Below are positions 8,587 to 17,020 of a DNA stretch of 64,000 bases, in pieces; position 1 is the first letter of the stretch, and each line of letters starts with the position of its first letter. The stretch is from contig JALHMI010000009.1 of the NCBI GenBank assembly GCA_022844125.1, forward strand, positions 186,001 to 250,000, in the 5' to 3' direction. The stretch comes from Pirellulales bacterium. GTDB taxonomy: Bacteria; Planctomycetota; Planctomycetia; Pirellulales; PALSA-1355. The translations under genes were made by a program, and so were the position numbers. The notes under the pieces were generated by a model. That model saw only the letters and a list, made by a program, of their open reading frames with translations. It was not told the DNA's origin and did no database searches.

Positions 8587-10287
8587 TTACATCATGCCGC
8601 CCATGCCGCCCATGCCACCCATTCCCATGCCGCCCATGCCTCCCATGCCGCCCATGCCACCCATGCCGTGGTCATGATGGTCATGGTCACCGCCGGCATC
8701 GTCGTCGCTTGGAAGTTCAGCAATCAGCGATTCAGTAGTGAGAAGCAGCGCCGCGACACTGGCACCATTCTGCAGGGCCGTGCGAACCACCTTGGCCGGA
8801 TCGATAACGCCTGCCGCCACCAGATCGGTGTAGGTGTCTTTGTCCGCATCGTAGCCTTCGTTCTTACCCTTGAGCTGGCGAACGCGATTGACGACCACAG
8901 CGCCGTCGAGGCCGGCATTCTGAGCAATCGCCCGCAGCGGATGGTCGAGCACGTTGCGAATGATATCCGCGCCGAGCTTTTCGTCGCCCTTGACGTCCAG
9001 CTTAGAAAGGGCCGACTCGGCACGAATCAGAGCCACACCGCCACCGGGGACGATGCCCTCTTGCAGAGCGGCTTGCGTGGCCGCCTTGGCGTCTTCAATC
9101 AGCGCCTTGCGCTCTTTCATTTCAGTCTCGGTCGCGGCTCCGACATTGATCTGAGCCACGCCGCCCGCCAGTTTGGCGAGCCGCTCCTGCAGCTTCTCGC
9201 GATCGTACTCGCTGTCGGTTCCCTCGATTTCGCGGCGGATCTGTTCGGCGCGACCTTCAATGGCGTCCTTCTTACCGGCGCCGCCGACGACCGTGGTGTT
9301 GTCTGCCGAGATGGTGAGCTTCTTGGCCTTGCCCAGATCGGAGAGCTTCACGGCGTCGAGCTGAATGCCCAGGTCCTTGAAGATCGCGGTGCCACCGGTA
9401 AGCACGGCCAGATCGCCGAGCATTGCCTTGCGACGATCGCCATAGCCGGGAGCCTTGACGGCACAAACTTGCAGGATGCCCCGCATCTTGTTGACCACGA
9501 GCGTCGCGAGGGCTTCACCTTCGACGTCTTCGGCAATGATCAGCAGCGGCTTGTTGGCCTTGCTGATTGCCTCGAGCAGCGGCACAAGGCTCTTCGCGTT
9601 AGAGATCTTCTCCTCATAAAGCAGGACGTACGCGCCGTCGAGTTCGACCGTCTGCGACTCCTGGTCGGTGACGAAATGAGGCGAGAGGAAACCGCGATCG
9701 AACTGCATTCCATCGACGACTTCGACGAAGGTTTCCGACTGACGGCCTTCTTCGATCGTGATCACGCCGTCCTTGCCGACCTTCAGAAAGGCGTCGGCCA
9801 GCACGCTGCCGATCGAGGGATCGTTGTTGCCCGCGATTGTGGCAACCTGCATGATCTCCTTCTTGCTCTTCTCGTCGATGGGGGTGGCCATCTTGGCAAT
9901 GGCCTGGCTGATCGCTTCGGTCGCTTTGTTGATGCCACGCGAGAGCGCCATCGGATCGGCGCCGGCGGCGATCATCTTCAGGCCTTCACGGAAAATGGCT
10001 TCGGCCAACACGGTGGCGGTCGTGGTCCCGTCGCCCGCAACGTCGTTCGTTTTGCTGGCGGCTTCTTTGACCAGTTGCGCGCCAAGGTTTTCGTAGGGAT
10101 CGTCGAGTTCGACGTTCTCGGCGACGGTCACACCGTCCTTGGTCACTTTCGGCGAACCCCAGCCCTTGTCGAGCACGGCGTTGCGGCCACGGGGGCCAAG
10201 CGTGCTGCGAACGGCTCGGGCCAACTTGCTGACCCCGGCGGCCAGCGCCTGGCGGGCCTCTTCGTCAAAGACCATTTGTTTTGCCAC
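8587..10287 (-). CDS. groEL: Chaperonin GroEL, first copy
   Basis: A 566-residue GroEL, first gene of the chaperonin operon. It has the [11 protein letters not shown] nucleotide motif and the conserved [11 protein letters not shown] region. The start is GTG at 10287, supported by an excellent AGGAGGAG Shine-Dalgarno box at 10294-10301, 6 nt upstream. The C-terminal tail is a His/Asp stretch ([10 protein letters not shown]) followed by repeated GGM units, the disordered tail that projects into the chamber in standard GroEL; the histidine cluster could bind metal. Sequence between the two copies differs throughout (for example [10 protein letters not shown] against [10 protein letters not shown]), so this is an old duplication. 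Confidence 0.96.
   Translation of the reverse strand: MAKQMVFDEEARQALAAGVSKLARAVRSTLGPRGRNAVLDKGWGSPKVTKDGVTVAENVELDDPYENLGAQLVKEAASKTNDVAGDGTTTATVLAEAIFREGLKMIAAGADPMALSRGINKATEAISQAIAKMATPIDEKSKKEIMQVATIAGNNDPSIGSVLADAFLKVGKDGVITIEEGRQSETFVEVVDGMQFDRGFLSPHFVTDQESQTVELDGAYVLLYEEKISNAKSLVPLLEAISKANKPLLIIAEDVEGEALATLVVNKMRGILQVCAVKAPGYGDRRKAMLGDLAVLTGGTAIFKDLGIQLDAVKLSDLGKAKKLTISADNTTVVGGAGKKDAIEGRAEQIRREIEGTDSEYDREKLQERLAKLAGGVAQINVGAATETEMKERKALIEDAKAATQAALQEGIVPGGGVALIRAESALSKLDVKGDEKLGADIIRNVLDHPLRAIAQNAGLDGAVVVNRVRQLKGKNEGYDADKDTYTDLVAAGVIDPAKVVRTALQNGASVAALLLTTESLIAELPSDDDAGGDHDHHDHGMGGMGGMGGMGGMGMGGMGGMGGMM
8590..8670 (-). repeat. Nine-base repeats coding the GGM tail of GroEL1
   Basis: Tandem copies of a 9-bp unit close to CCCATGCCG on the plus strand encode about nine Gly-Gly-Met units at the GroEL C-terminus. 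The repeat is prone to slippage, so copy number may vary between strains. Confidence 0.85.
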
Positions 10288-10601
10288 GCGGAACTCCTCC
10301 TAAATACAGGCTTCTGTCATGCCCGGCTCGCTTAGCGCTTATTCGCTGTTTGGGTAAATGTCGAGCGGCAGGGCTGGATGGTTTGATGCGGTTGGTCGCT
10401 TCGCTCAGTGGCCATAAATGGCAGGCGGAGCATCATGTGCTGCCCAGGTAAAGCAACGCTTGTGCCAGGAGTCGCAACCTCGTCGTAAGTTGTTGTTTTC
10501 AAGCGTGTTGCGGCGGACACTATGTCCGGGCCGAAAACGTGGCGGTCCCCACGCGAGATCCGTGCGGTGCCAATTTGGCAGAAGGGATCTGGGGTTGCGG
10601 G
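10288..10601 (-). promoter_or_regulatory. Upstream region of the groEL-groES-groEL operon
   Basis: These 314 bases contain no convincing gene. They hold the strong AGGAGGAG ribosome-binding site of groEL1 (10294-10301) and, further upstream, a 6-bp palindrome with a 3-nt centre (CGGACA/TGTCCG, 10514-10528) that could be an operator or the end of the upstream transcript. A leftward CTTGAAA, reminiscent of a heat-shock -35 element, occurs at about 10496-10502 but no matching -10 was found. I see no CIRCE element (TTAGCACTC-N9-GAGTGCTAA). Confidence 0.4.
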
Positions 10602-11669
10602 CTATGCTAGCCGGCGATGAATCCACAAGTCCTGCATGCCGCCATAGATTGGGATCTGCCCCTGGCGTTCGGCTCCCAGCTTCATCGCCACGCGGATCGA
10701 AGCTGCGTTCTCGGGGTGAATCACGCTGGAGAGATGATTCACTCCCAAATTGGCAAAGCACCAGTCAATCGCTGCCCGAGCGACTTCTGTGGCGATGCCC
10801 TGACCTTGACGGCGTGGGTCGACCAACCAGCCGATTTCGATGTGTGGCAGGTCTTCGCGATAGGACGGGCCGCACTCACCCACGAAGACCCCGGTCCGTT
10901 GATCCTCGACGGCCCAGGTCGAGTAGCCGCGCAGCTGCCGGTGCCCGAGAAAGCCCGCGATGGCTCGCCAGGTGAGCCCCCGATCGAACGTCTTGCCCTC
11001 CGCGATGTAACGCATCACCGCCGGGTCGGCGTAGAGCCGCGCCAATTCGTCGAGATCGCGTTCGCGAAATGGCCGCATTCGAAAGCGATGGGTCAGGATT
11101 TCGAAGTTTTCGCCCGGCTCCATTGGAATCGAGGGATGCGCGGGCATGGGGATCGTCCCCGGGCGAGCGTGCAACCAAACGTCCGCTTCCTTGCCGAACA
11201 CCCATTGCCGCCCCGCGTGCCTTGCGCCGAGTTTTTCCGCCACGCGTGTCGAAGCGGTATTCCCGGGCAGAATCATACTGCACACTTCGTCAAGCGGCAG
11301 ATTGGCAAAGCACCAGTCGACCATCGCTCGGCCGGCTTCGGTGGCGAAACCCTGTCCTTGACTGGCAGGATCGATCACCCAGCCAACTTCGAGCATCGGC
11401 CAGTCGACCGGAAACCAGGGGCCTGTACGTCCGACGAATCGGCCGCCCGCGCGCTCTTCGATCGCCATCAGCGAGTAGCCGCGCAACTGCTGGTGCCCGT
11501 TCGCGAGCGCGAGCAGTTGCCAGGTTTGCACGCGGTCGAGCGTCTGGCCGCTGCCCAGGAACTGCATCACCTGGGGATTGGCGTTGAGCCGCGCCAGATC
11601 GTCAAGATCGCTTTCGGCAAGTGGACGCAATCGCAGGCGGGGCGTTTCGATCACCGGCATCGCGTGCAT
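10602..11669 (-). CDS. Tandem GNAT N-acetyltransferase (two RimJ/RimL-like domains)
   Basis: A 355-residue protein made of two GNAT domains of the RimJ/RimL type in one chain. The first (about 5-165) starts IETPRLRLRPL and has the acetyl-CoA loop DPASQGQGFATEAG. The second (about 190-350) starts ILTHRFRMRPF and has DPRRQGQGIATEVA. Both keep the R/Q-x-x-G-x-G/A pyrophosphate loop and the following WCFANL helix, so both may be active. RimJ/RimL relatives acetylate protein N-termini or small amines; the substrate here is unknown. The start at 11669 is preferred because GAGG precedes it by 7 nt; an ATG at 11693, directly after the upstream stop codon, is the alternative. It lies 24 nt after the M42 peptidase gene. 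Confidence 0.88.
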   Translation of the reverse strand: MHAMPVIETPRLRLRPLAESDLDDLARLNANPQVMQFLGSGQTLDRVQTWQLLALANGHQQLRGYSLMAIEERAGGRFVGRTGPWFPVDWPMLEVGWVIDPASQGQGFATEAGRAMVDWCFANLPLDEVCSMILPGNTASTRVAEKLGARHAGRQWVFGKEADVWLHARPGTIPMPAHPSIPMEPGENFEILTHRFRMRPFRERDLDELARLYADPAVMRYIAEGKTFDRGLTWRAIAGFLGHRQLRGYSTWAVEDQRTGVFVGECGPSYREDLPHIEIGWLVDPRRQGQGIATEVARAAIDWCFANLGVNHLSSVIHPENAASIRVAMKLGAERQGQIPIYGGMQDLWIHRRLA

Positions 11670-11693
11670 TGGTCCGCCTCGTGGAGTACGCAT

Positions 11694-12752
11694 CTAGGGA
11701 ACGAACGACTCTTCGCCCGAGAGTGACAAGGCGAACGCCGCCAGCAAATCGGCGGCTCGGTCAATGTCGTCGAGCGAGACCATTTCGACCGGACTATGCA
11801 TGTAGCGGTTGGGAGTGCTGACCAGGCCGGTCGCCACCCCGCCGCGGCTGACCTGGATCGTGTTCGCGTCATTCGGCGTGGCTCTGCCGCTGGCCGCCAT
11901 CTGCACCGGCAGCTCTCGCGATGCAGCCGTTTCCAACAGCCGCTCGACGACGCGTGGGTTCATGTTCGGCCCGCGAAACACGACCGGTCCGCGACCTAGC
12001 GCCAGATCGCCTTCCTGCTTCTTGTCGATCGTCGGGCAGTCCGTGGCGTGGGTCACGTCGATCGCGATCCCAACGTGTGGGTTAACGCCATAGGTGCTGG
12101 TGATCGCACCGCGCAGGCCGATCTCTTCCTGCACGGTGGAGACGGCGAAGAACGCGCAGTTTAGCTTCTGCGGCGCCGTGCGGCGGAGGGCTTCAATCGC
12201 GACCCACAGGCCGGTTTTATTATCCATGCCAGGCGCGCTGGCCAGATTGTTTCGCATCTCCCGATACCCCAGTTCGAGCGTCACCGGATCGCCCACGCGA
12301 ACCAGCCCCGAAACTTCCTCCTTCGTGCGGCAGCCAACATCGAGCCACAGATCCTTGAGCTTCGGCGTCTGCTTCCGCTCTTCATCGCTGAGCAAATGAA
12401 TGGGCTTGCGGGCAATCACGCCTGAAACGGGTCCGCCCGTGGCCCATACCGTGAGCCGCTGGCCCACGAGCACGATCGGATCCCAGCCGCCGATGGGCTG
12501 CAAGTAGACAAAGCCCTGATCGTCGAGATACTGCACGACGAAGCCGATTTGATCACAGTGCCCGGCGAGCATCACACGCAGCGGTGCGTCAGAATTCCGG
12601 CTGACAATCAGGTTGCCATGCACGTCGGTCGTGGTCTTGTCGGCGAACGGCGCCACGTAGTCGCGCACGACTTGCTGAATCTGTTGCTCGTAGCCCGAAG
12701 GGCTGGGCGTTTCGAGCAGCCGGCGGAGAAAGTCCAAGGCATCAGGCGTCAT
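11694..12752 (-). CDS. M42 family metallo-aminopeptidase
   Basis: A 352-residue cytoplasmic M42 peptidase, a family forming large tetrahedral dinuclear zinc or cobalt aminopeptidases that trim peptides after the proteasome or other proteases. Visible active-site elements are AGHCDQIGF (metal His and neighbouring Asp), GMDNKTG (bridging Asp), VQEEIGLRG (catalytic Glu pair), AIDVTHATD and the C-terminal MHSPVEMVS (metal His). The start at 12752 (MTPDALDFLRR) fits the family; the open frame upstream adds 58 Arg-rich residues that look non-coding. It is followed at once by the double acetyltransferase gene, suggesting cotranscription. Confidence 0.93.
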   Translation of the reverse strand: MTPDALDFLRRLLETPSPSGYEQQIQQVVRDYVAPFADKTTTDVHGNLIVSRNSDAPLRVMLAGHCDQIGFVVQYLDDQGFVYLQPIGGWDPIVLVGQRLTVWATGGPVSGVIARKPIHLLSDEERKQTPKLKDLWLDVGCRTKEEVSGLVRVGDPVTLELGYREMRNNLASAPGMDNKTGLWVAIEALRRTAPQKLNCAFFAVSTVQEEIGLRGAITSTYGVNPHVGIAIDVTHATDCPTIDKKQEGDLALGRGPVVFRGPNMNPRVVERLLETAASRELPVQMAASGRATPNDANTIQVSRGGVATGLVSTPNRYMHSPVEMVSLDDIDRAADLLAAFALSLSGEESFVP

Positions 12753-12896
12753 GGGAGCGGGTTCTCGGCGCGCACGAGGTGGTCGCCGCTCATCCGTTGC
12801 GGCGCGATCTTTATCGCACGATTTGCCGCCGGCGACAAGCACCGAGAGTGGGGGCGTCACTGCGTTTCGCAACGGCTCACGCACCCCATGAAAGCA

Positions 12897-12953
12897 CCTT
12901 CGGCCCCGGCACCGCATTTCCTCCAAGTGTGGAATGCGGCGAGGGGCCGAAGG
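12897..12953. repeat. Long two-part inverted repeat
   Basis: An 11-bp perfect outer stem (CCTTCGGCCCC at 12897-12907, GGGGCCGAAGG at 12943-12953) encloses a second 7-bp stem (CCGCATT at 12912-12918, AATGCGG at 12933-12939), separated by a small 4/3-nt internal loop. It starts 23 nt beyond the end of the leftward redoxin-fusion gene and lies upstream of the M42 peptidase gene, so it probably ends or protects the redoxin transcript. No T tract follows. Confidence 0.65.
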
Positions 12954-12976
12954 AGCGAGAGTCGATTTCTCAAGGA

Positions 12977-15376
12977 CTACTTTGAAGCTTGAGCTTCAGC
13001 GTTTTTCGGGGCGACCATGATCTGGACCACTCCCGCGAGCGCCATCTGGGCTGGGGCCGGGAACGCATCCGGGTCCCTGCTCCAGAAGCTGATCAGGATC
13101 GGTTCGCCGTTGAAGGCGGCCGGAACGTGCAAGCTGGACTGGGCGCCGCGCTTGCGCATCTCTTCCATGATCTTGCCCTCGGCTTTGGCCAGACCAGCAT
13201 TCGCAACCGGTTTTTTCCCGGCGAGATACTTAGTCAGGCTCTCGCCTTCGGCAACCACCGTTGGAAGGGGAGCACCCATTGGAACTGTGGGCATCCGGCC
13301 TGCTTTCTTGCGCGCCTCGACGATAGCGGCCTCGACCTCGGCTTCACCTTCGTGGTCATCATCCCGTTCCGCGAGTTCAGGCCGTGATGGTTTCATTTGC
13401 ATACCCATGACATCCACCACCTTGCCGTCTTTGATCGCCGAAACGGTAACCCCATCCACCTGCGGCACGCTCATCCGCAGGATGTCGTCGAACTGACGGA
13501 AGATGTTGGGATCGGTCAGCGCAAGATAGGCGCCGAACTTCAGGTTGTCGTCCGGCTCACCCTTCGAGGCGGCCAGGATCACGCCAAACTTTTCGACCCG
13601 CGACAACTCTCGCGGCTTATCGTCCGGCTTCTGCAAGTCGCCGTGCGCCGGCATCTGCTCGAAAAACCCGATCATCATCTCTTCGAACGTCTGATCGCCA
13701 AAGCCGACCGTCTGCTTTGGGTCGGGATTGTTCAGATTGTCCGGCGAGTTGTCGAAAGTTGCATAACAATCCATCCGCGTGCCACGCGGCATGAACTTCG
13801 GTTCGGCCAGGCGATAGTTCGTTTGCCAGCCAAAATCGTAATTGGGCACATCCAGGATCACTTCCTTCTTGCCGTCCGGGTAGGTGACTTCATAGCGGAA
13901 TGACTTGCCGCGCAAATGCATGTGCGGCATCAAGGTCAGCAGCAGCGAGTCGTCCGCAAAAATGTGCCGTGCCTTCACGGCATAGTCGGCCTCTCCAGGC
14001 GGAATCTGGAACACCGCGTTCACGGCGCTGTTGACGCGAACTTCTTTGCGCACCGATTTCGGATCGGCGAACACGAAGCCGCAGTAGCTGCGGTCGCTTT
14101 GAGCCGTGCCGTTCGGCGTGTAATGCATCTGGAAGATCAGCTTCGACCCGGCCGGCACAAAACGCGCAAGGCCCGGTTCCAGCGGCTCAGGCCGCAGTCC
14201 CGGAGCATACGCACCGAGGAAGTCGTTACCGCTGCCGAGCCCGCCGCCAAGATTGCCGTCAGGCGGCAGCACGAACATCAGGATGTGATGCACAACGGCC
14301 GGATTGCCCGGTCGCGGCTCGATCGCGGCAATCCACTTATCTTCCGTCCAGCCCGGATCAGCGACGAACATCTGGTAGTCGACGACACCGGTGGCCGGCA
14401 CGTTGAATGCCTTGTCGCTCATATACAACACTTGTTCTGGTTCTGGAATCATCCAGCCTTCGGCGAACTGGGGTGGTTCGGGCATGTCCTGCGGATCACC
14501 TTCAGGAGCGCCGTTCTCGACCCACTTGGCAATGGTGGCTTTCTCTTCGGCGCTCATCCGGGCGTCATTGCTGAAATGGCCGAACTGTTCGTTCGCGTGC
14601 CAGGGAGGCATCCGGTTCTGGCTCACCACTTCCTCAATCATTGAGGCCCAACCGGCGACGTCGTCATAGCTGGTCAGCGTGAACGGAGCGATCTGCCCCG
14701 AGCGGTGGCAGAACACGCAGCGGTCGTTCATGATCCGTGCGACCTGCTTGGTGTAAGTCACGTCGCTGTCGACGGCCGGTTCCAAGTCGCGACCAATGAG
14801 ACAACCGGCCGCGGCGACTTCCGAGTTCTTGATTTCCTGCTTTGCCAGCAGCGCGTCGAGCGCTTCGGCGAGCTCATTCGTTTCCGCTTTGTCGCGCAGA
14901 TAGTTTCTGTTGTCCTGGAAGCCGTACTGATCGTCGATCCGGCCGCGATAGCGAATCGCGCCGGTTGTGTCCAACACCACGACTTCCGGCGTACGCGTGG
15001 CGCCAACCGCGTCGGCAACCTTCTGCTTCAGGTCCTTCAGAATCGGAAACTTGATCTCATGAGCCCGGGCAAACGCCGCGATCTCGGTCGTGGCGTCCTG
15101 GCGATTCGAGTCGACACCCAGGAATACGACGCCCTTGGCAGCGTACTTTTCTGCAAGCTCGGCCAGCTTCGGGGCGTAAAGTTTTGCAAGCGGGCACTCG
15201 GTGCCCAGGAACGTCAGGACCACGATCTTCCCGCGGCCTGCTTCTGTGAGCGAGTGCGGCTGGCCGTGATAGTCCTTGAGTGTGAAGTTTTCGACTTTCG
15301 TGCCGATGGGCGCGGCTAAAGCCTGGGAGCTGCCAAGCGCAGCCGCCAGCGTAAGGGTGAGCGCTACAAGTCGCAT
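12977..15376 (-). CDS. Exported redoxin / cytochrome c / copper monooxygenase-like fusion
   Basis: A 799-residue protein with an N-terminal signal peptide (MRLVALTLTLAAALGSSQALA). Residues about 25-190 form a thioredoxin-like AhpC/TSA domain with GTECPLAKLY, which has one cysteine rather than the CxxC of a disulfide reductase. Next is a cytochrome-c-like segment with CVFCH and a possible distal methionine in NRMPPWH. The remainder resembles the copper type II ascorbate-dependent monooxygenase fold (PHM/DBM), with candidate copper histidines in VVHHILMF, QMHYTPNG and PHMHLRGK. This composite recurs in planctomycetes, and its substrate is not known. I infer a periplasmic redox enzyme. A GCAGGTG box supports the start. 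A large inverted repeat follows the gene. Confidence 0.82.
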   Translation of the reverse strand: MRLVALTLTLAAALGSSQALAAPIGTKVENFTLKDYHGQPHSLTEAGRGKIVVLTFLGTECPLAKLYAPKLAELAEKYAAKGVVFLGVDSNRQDATTEIAAFARAHEIKFPILKDLKQKVADAVGATRTPEVVVLDTTGAIRYRGRIDDQYGFQDNRNYLRDKAETNELAEALDALLAKQEIKNSEVAAAGCLIGRDLEPAVDSDVTYTKQVARIMNDRCVFCHRSGQIAPFTLTSYDDVAGWASMIEEVVSQNRMPPWHANEQFGHFSNDARMSAEEKATIAKWVENGAPEGDPQDMPEPPQFAEGWMIPEPEQVLYMSDKAFNVPATGVVDYQMFVADPGWTEDKWIAAIEPRPGNPAVVHHILMFVLPPDGNLGGGLGSGNDFLGAYAPGLRPEPLEPGLARFVPAGSKLIFQMHYTPNGTAQSDRSYCGFVFADPKSVRKEVRVNSAVNAVFQIPPGEADYAVKARHIFADDSLLLTLMPHMHLRGKSFRYEVTYPDGKKEVILDVPNYDFGWQTNYRLAEPKFMPRGTRMDCYATFDNSPDNLNNPDPKQTVGFGDQTFEEMMIGFFEQMPAHGDLQKPDDKPRELSRVEKFGVILAASKGEPDDNLKFGAYLALTDPNIFRQFDDILRMSVPQVDGVTVSAIKDGKVVDVMGMQMKPSRPELAERDDDHEGEAEVEAAIVEARKKAGRMPTVPMGAPLPTVVAEGESLTKYLAGKKPVANAGLAKAEGKIMEEMRKRGAQSSLHVPAAFNGEPILISFWSRDPDAFPAPAQMALAGVVQIMVAPKNAEAQASK

Positions 15377-15612
15377 GAGAACACCTGCCGGGACGTTTTG
15401 GGTGTGTGCGGGGAACGACGCAGTCTTAGGTTGTGTACGCGTGAGGCGTGCCTCGTGCCTTCTCGTTCCGATTCACGCGGGGGGAGGTGCGTCCGGTAGT
15501 TTAGCCTAACGGCCGAAGCGGCTCCAACATGAGTGTACCGCCGACAACGTACCTCCCGCCAATCAGAGGTGCATTCGCCGCCGAAGGTTCGATCTTGGCA
15601 GCAGTCGGCCAA

Positions 15613-16998
15613 CTATTTGCCGATGCAGAACCTGCTGAACACGCGATCGAGGATGTCGTCCGTGTAGACGGCCCCCACGACTTGGCCTAGCTGCTCGAGC
15701 GCCAGTCGTAGTTCCACGGCGATCAGTGCTTCATCACCGCCCGAATCGCAAAGTTCCTGGGCTGCGGCGACACCACCCAGCGCGGCTCGCAAGCTGCCGG
15801 CACAGCGCTCCGCGGTCGCCGATCCGGCCTGGTGGGCGAAGTCTGCCAAGGTCGACCGGAGGGCCGCGCGAAGATGGGCAGCGCCGGCCTCGTGTCGAGC
15901 GGTTGTAGAAACGATTGTGGCGGGCGACGTCAGACGTGCGAAAACGCCCGCCGGATGCAAGTCGCTCTTGGTCCACGCGATGATCCGTGCGGTAGCCGCC
16001 GGTTCGGCCAGTCGACCTCGCTCCCAGGCGTTCAGTTCCCGAGTGCAGTCCAGGCACAGGATCTCGACGTCACAGTGCAACGCCTGCTCTCGCGATCGTT
16101 TCTGTGCCTCCAGCGGCACCGCTTCCGTGGGAGCAACCACCTCGTGCCCAGCCGTGTCGATGAGCTGGCAGCGAAGGCCGCCACCAAGGTCGATCTCTGC
16201 AGCGAGATAGTCGCGCGTTGTGCCGGGAACGTCCGAGACGATCGCCTGCCCGCCGCCCAGTGCGTTGAACAGGCTACTTTTGCCCACGTTTGGCCAGCCG
16301 ACGAGCGCGACCCGCGCTAGCGTACGGTCGACCTTGCGGCTAGTGAGCTGCGCGAGGGTCGCCTGCAGTTCCCCATTGGCCGCAGTAAGCTGGCGAGCAA
16401 GCTCGATACGGGTTACGAACTCGATATCTTCCTCGACAAAGTCCAGCCCCGCTTCTAGATGCGCAAGCAAGTCGAGCAGTCTCTCGCGCAAATTATGCAA
16501 CGGGCGAGCCAGGCCTCCGGCGAGTTGACCAAGTGCGTGGCGGAGGTCGTCGTCTCCGCGGGCGTCGATCACTCCGAGCACCGCTTCGGCCTGCGTCAGG
16601 TCAAGTCTGCCTGCCAGAAACGCCCGCAAAGTGAACTCGCCCGGCTGGGCGAGCCGCGCCCCGTTATCACATGCAGTCGAAAGCACGGCAGCAAGCAGGG
16701 GAGGGGAGCCTGTGGTGTGAATCTCGGCGGCGGATTGGCGCGTGTAGCTGCGTTCGTCCGGCCAGAAGTAGATCGTGGCCGGCAGGGGACAGCAGTCGCT
16801 GCTCGAGAGGGCGAGCTCGACTTCGAGTACCGTTGGCTCAAGGACCGCAGCCAGCTGGCGGACGCCCTCACCGGCGACGCAATTGCTGAGCACGGCGAGT
16901 GTGCCCGAACCGCTGAGTCGAACAATTCCGCGCGACGCACTGCCCGAAGTCGAGGCGATGGCGGCGATCGTGTCAGTAGCCTGATCGAGCTGATACAC
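15613..16998 (-). CDS. mnmE: tRNA modification GTPase MnmE
   Basis: A 461-residue MnmE (TrmE), the GTPase that with MnmG installs the 5-carboxymethylaminomethyl group on wobble uridine 34 of certain tRNAs. An N-terminal tetrahydrofolate-binding domain (TIAAIAS...GIVRLSG) is followed by helices and an embedded G domain with GWPNVGKSS (G1), DTAGHE (G3) and TKSD (G4). The C-terminus ends in FCIGK, the diagnostic CxGK motif with the catalytic cysteine at about 458. It lies 22 nt after yidC on the same strand, the widespread bacterial yidC-mnmE order. mnmG is not in the window. Confidence 0.95.
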   Translation of the reverse strand: MYQLDQATDTIAAIASTSGSASRGIVRLSGSGTLAVLSNCVAGEGVRQLAAVLEPTVLEVELALSSSDCCPLPATIYFWPDERSYTRQSAAEIHTTGSPPLLAAVLSTACDNGARLAQPGEFTLRAFLAGRLDLTQAEAVLGVIDARGDDDLRHALGQLAGGLARPLHNLRERLLDLLAHLEAGLDFVEEDIEFVTRIELARQLTAANGELQATLAQLTSRKVDRTLARVALVGWPNVGKSSLFNALGGGQAIVSDVPGTTRDYLAAEIDLGGGLRCQLIDTAGHEVVAPTEAVPLEAQKRSREQALHCDVEILCLDCTRELNAWERGRLAEPAATARIIAWTKSDLHPAGVFARLTSPATIVSTTARHEAGAAHLRAALRSTLADFAHQAGSATAERCAGSLRAALGGVAAAQELCDSGGDEALIAVELRLALEQLGQVVGAVYTDDILDRVFSRFCIGK

Positions 16999-17020
16999 GG
17001 CGACCTACCTGCCGCGAGAA

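Noticed and set aside
8668-10335. 555-codon open frame antisense to groEL1
   Set aside because: It lies exactly across a well-conserved chaperonin gene and has no family signature.
10288-10601. CIRCE/HrcA operator upstream of groEL
   Set aside because: I looked for TTAGCACTC-N9-GAGTGCTAA; only a partial TTAGCGCT half without a matching second arm occurs near 10331.
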